Positions 15,127 through 16,597 of a stretch of DNA of 16,597 bases are shown here, piece by piece. The stretch is taken from assembly GCA_003164305.1 (NCBI GenBank), contig PLSZ01000589.1, positions 23,389 to 39,985 on the forward strand, read 5' to 3'. The notes under the pieces were generated by a model, which was not told the origin of the DNA, searched no databases, and saw only the letters and a list, made by a program, of their open reading frames with translations. The position numbers and the translations under genes were made by a program. This DNA comes from Acetobacteraceae bacterium (GTDB lineage Bacteria > Pseudomonadota > Alphaproteobacteria > Acetobacterales > Acetobacteraceae). Position 1 is the first letter of the stretch; each line of letters begins with the position of its first letter.

Positions 15127-16597
15127 ATGTCGACCGACGACCGCCTTCCAGGAGCCGAAATCCTGCTTCGCGCCCTGAAGGAACAGGGGGTCGAGGTCAT
15201 CTTTGGCTATCCCGGTGGCGCCGTCCTGCCGATCTATGACGCGATCTTCAATCAGAACGCGATCAAACACATCCTGGTGCGCCAGGAAGGCGGCGCGGTG
15301 CACGCGGCCGAGGGCTACGCGCGTTCCACCGGCAAGGTCGGCGTGGTGCTGGTCACCTCCGGCCCCGGCGCCACCAACGCGGTGACCGGCCTGGCGGACG
15401 CGCTGATGGACAGCATTCCAGTGGTGTGCCTGACCGGTCAGGTACCAACGCACCTGATCGGCAACGACGCGTTCCAGGAGGCCGACACGACCGGCATCAC
15501 GCGGCCGGCGACCAAGCACAATTATCTGGTCAAGCGCTCCGAGGACCTCGCCCGCGTGGTGCATGAGGCGTTTTATGTCGCGCGCAGCGGCCGGCCCGGT
15601 CCGGTGGTGATCGACCTGCCGAAGGACATCCTCATTGGACCGGCGCCTTATACCGAGGCGGCGGATGGGCATCGCAGCTATCGGCCGCGCACCGATCCGG
15701 ACATGGCGCAGATCCGGCAGGCGGTGGCATTGCTGAAACAGGCGAAGCGGCCGATCATTTACGCTGGCGGCGGCGTCATCAACTCCGGCCCGCACGCGTC
15801 GGAGAGTTTTCGGGAACTGATCGCGGCGACCGGCTTTCCGGTGACCAATACGCTGATGGGGCTTGGGTCTTGTCCGGCGTCGGATCCTCGGTTTCTGGGG
15901 ATGCTGGGGATGCACGGGACGTACGAGGCGAACCTCGCGATGCATGGTTGCGACGTCATGCTGGCGATCGGGGCGCGGTTCGACGACAGGGTGACGGGAC
16001 GGTTGAACGCGTTCAGCCAGGGGTCGAAGAAGATCCATATCGATATCGATCCGTCCTCGTTGAACAAGAACGTGCCGGTGGATATCGCGATCGTTTCGGA
16101 CGCGGGTAAGGCAATCGACGCGTTGCTAAGCGCGTGGAAAGCCGATACGACGCCGTTCGATACGCAGGCGCTGACCGGTTGGTGGCGGCAGATCGACGAA
16201 TGGCGCGAGAAGAAATGCCTCGCGTTCACGCAGGACATGACACCGGGTTCGATCATCCGGCCGCAATACGCGATCCAGCGGCTGTATGAGATCACGCGGT
16301 CGATCAAGAAGGACATCTTCATCACCACCGAAGTCGGCCAGCATCAGATGTGGGCCGCGCAATACTTCCATTTCGACCGGCCGAATCATTGGATGACGTC
16401 GGGCGGGCTGGGGACGATGGGATATGGATTGCCGGCGGCGATGGGGGTGCAGATCGCTCATCCGGACGCTCTGGTGATCGACATCGCTGGCGAGGCCTCG
16501 GTTTTGATGAACATCCAGGAAATGGGAACGCTGGCGCAATATCGGCTGCCGGTGAAGGTGTTCATCCTCAATAACGAATATATGGGCATGGTGCGGC
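15127..16597 (+). CDS. ilvB: Acetohydroxyacid (acetolactate) synthase, large catalytic subunit, 3'-truncated
   Basis: This ThDP-dependent enzyme condenses two pyruvates to 2-acetolactate (or pyruvate with 2-ketobutyrate), the first common step of valine, leucine and isoleucine synthesis. 490 residues are visible with no stop; the family is about 570-600, so roughly the last 100 are outside. Visible motifs are GYPGGAVLPIYDAI (27-40), catalytic Glu54 in RQEGGAVHAAEGYAR, TSGPGATNAVTGLADA, AFQEADTTGITRPATKHN, the FAD-region GARFDDRVTGR, and the ThDP/metal motif reading GEAS (455-458) followed by NN at 482-483, with the usual spacing. GEA replaces the textbook GDG. GAGGAG (15112-15117) precedes ATG 15127 by 9 nt. 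The small regulatory subunit (ilvH/ilvN) would be expected just downstream. The symbol ilvI would serve equally well. Confidence 0.95.
   Translation, partial: MSTDDRLPGAEILLRALKEQGVEVIFGYPGGAVLPIYDAIFNQNAIKHILVRQEGGAVHAAEGYARSTGKVGVVLVTSGPGATNAVTGLADALMDSIPVVCLTGQVPTHLIGNDAFQEADTTGITRPATKHNYLVKRSEDLARVVHEAFYVARSGRPGPVVIDLPKDILIGPAPYTEAADGHRSYRPRTDPDMAQIRQAVALLKQAKRPIIYAGGGVINSGPHASESFRELIAATGFPVTNTLMGLGSCPASDPRFLGMLGMHGTYEANLAMHGCDVMLAIGARFDDRVTGRLNAFSQGSKKIHIDIDPSSLNKNVPVDIAIVSDAGKAIDALLSAWKADTTPFDTQALTGWWRQIDEWREKKCLAFTQDMTPGSIIRPQYAIQRLYEITRSIKKDIFITTEVGQHQMWAAQYFHFDRPNHWMTSGGLGTMGYGLPAAMGVQIAHPDALVIDIAGEASVLMNIQEMGTLAQYRLPVKVFILNNEYMGMVR

Noticed and set aside
15067..16038. 323-codon minus-strand frame opposite ilvB
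   Set aside because: It is antisense to a strongly conserved enzyme and its Arg/His-rich composition is typical of a shadow frame in GC-rich DNA.

Overview
The window is GC-rich chromosomal DNA from an alphaproteobacterium. The best guess is Rhodospirillales, family Acetobacteraceae. The grounds are the protein sequences of the housekeeping genes (Der, BamB, MiaA, acetohydroxyacid synthase), the YfgM-like/BamB/Der gene order, and a large beta-solenoid protein ending in a Hint_2-type domain, a type I associate with this family. That placement is inference, because no rRNA or other taxonomic marker lies in the window. I see no tRNA, rRNA, CRISPR array, transposase or phage gene.

Layout. (1) 1-2466, plus strand: the 3' part of a long TPR/glycosyltransferase-9-like protein built from repeated modules. 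(2) 2467-2668: a convergent gap filled largely by a palindromic repeat element. (3) 2669-3571, minus: a D-2-hydroxyacid dehydrogenase, divergent from (4) 3687-5540, plus: a class A penicillin-binding protein. (5) 5541-6314: a 774-bp convergent gap with a second palindromic element and no gene I can support. (6) 9665-6315, minus: the compact cluster YfgM-like TPR protein, BamB lipoprotein, Der GTPase, with an ATGA overlap between the first two and a 13-bp gap before the third. (7) 9777-10163, plus: a small cysteine-rich lipoprotein of unknown function. (8) 10490-13753, plus: a 1087-residue beta-solenoid protein with a C-terminal Hint domain, the most unusual gene here. (9) 13754-14088: an intergenic region with a long perfect inverted repeat. 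(10) 14089-15048, plus: miaA from a TTG start. (11) 15127-16597, plus: the acetohydroxyacid synthase large subunit, running off the right end.

How the genes fit together. The window has a cell-envelope flavour: PBP1A-type peptidoglycan synthase, BamB for outer-membrane protein assembly, a YfgM-like translocon/chaperone protein, an unknown lipoprotein, a probable surface-exposed solenoid protein, and a protein with sugar-transferase-like modules. Der (ribosome biogenesis), MiaA (tRNA modification) and AHAS (branched-chain amino acids) are ordinary housekeeping functions. Both REP-like elements sit between the 3' ends of converging genes. The most interesting material is the Hint-domain protein, with its six two-coil repeats and an internally duplicated module, and the repeated, partly degenerate GT9 modules of the first protein.
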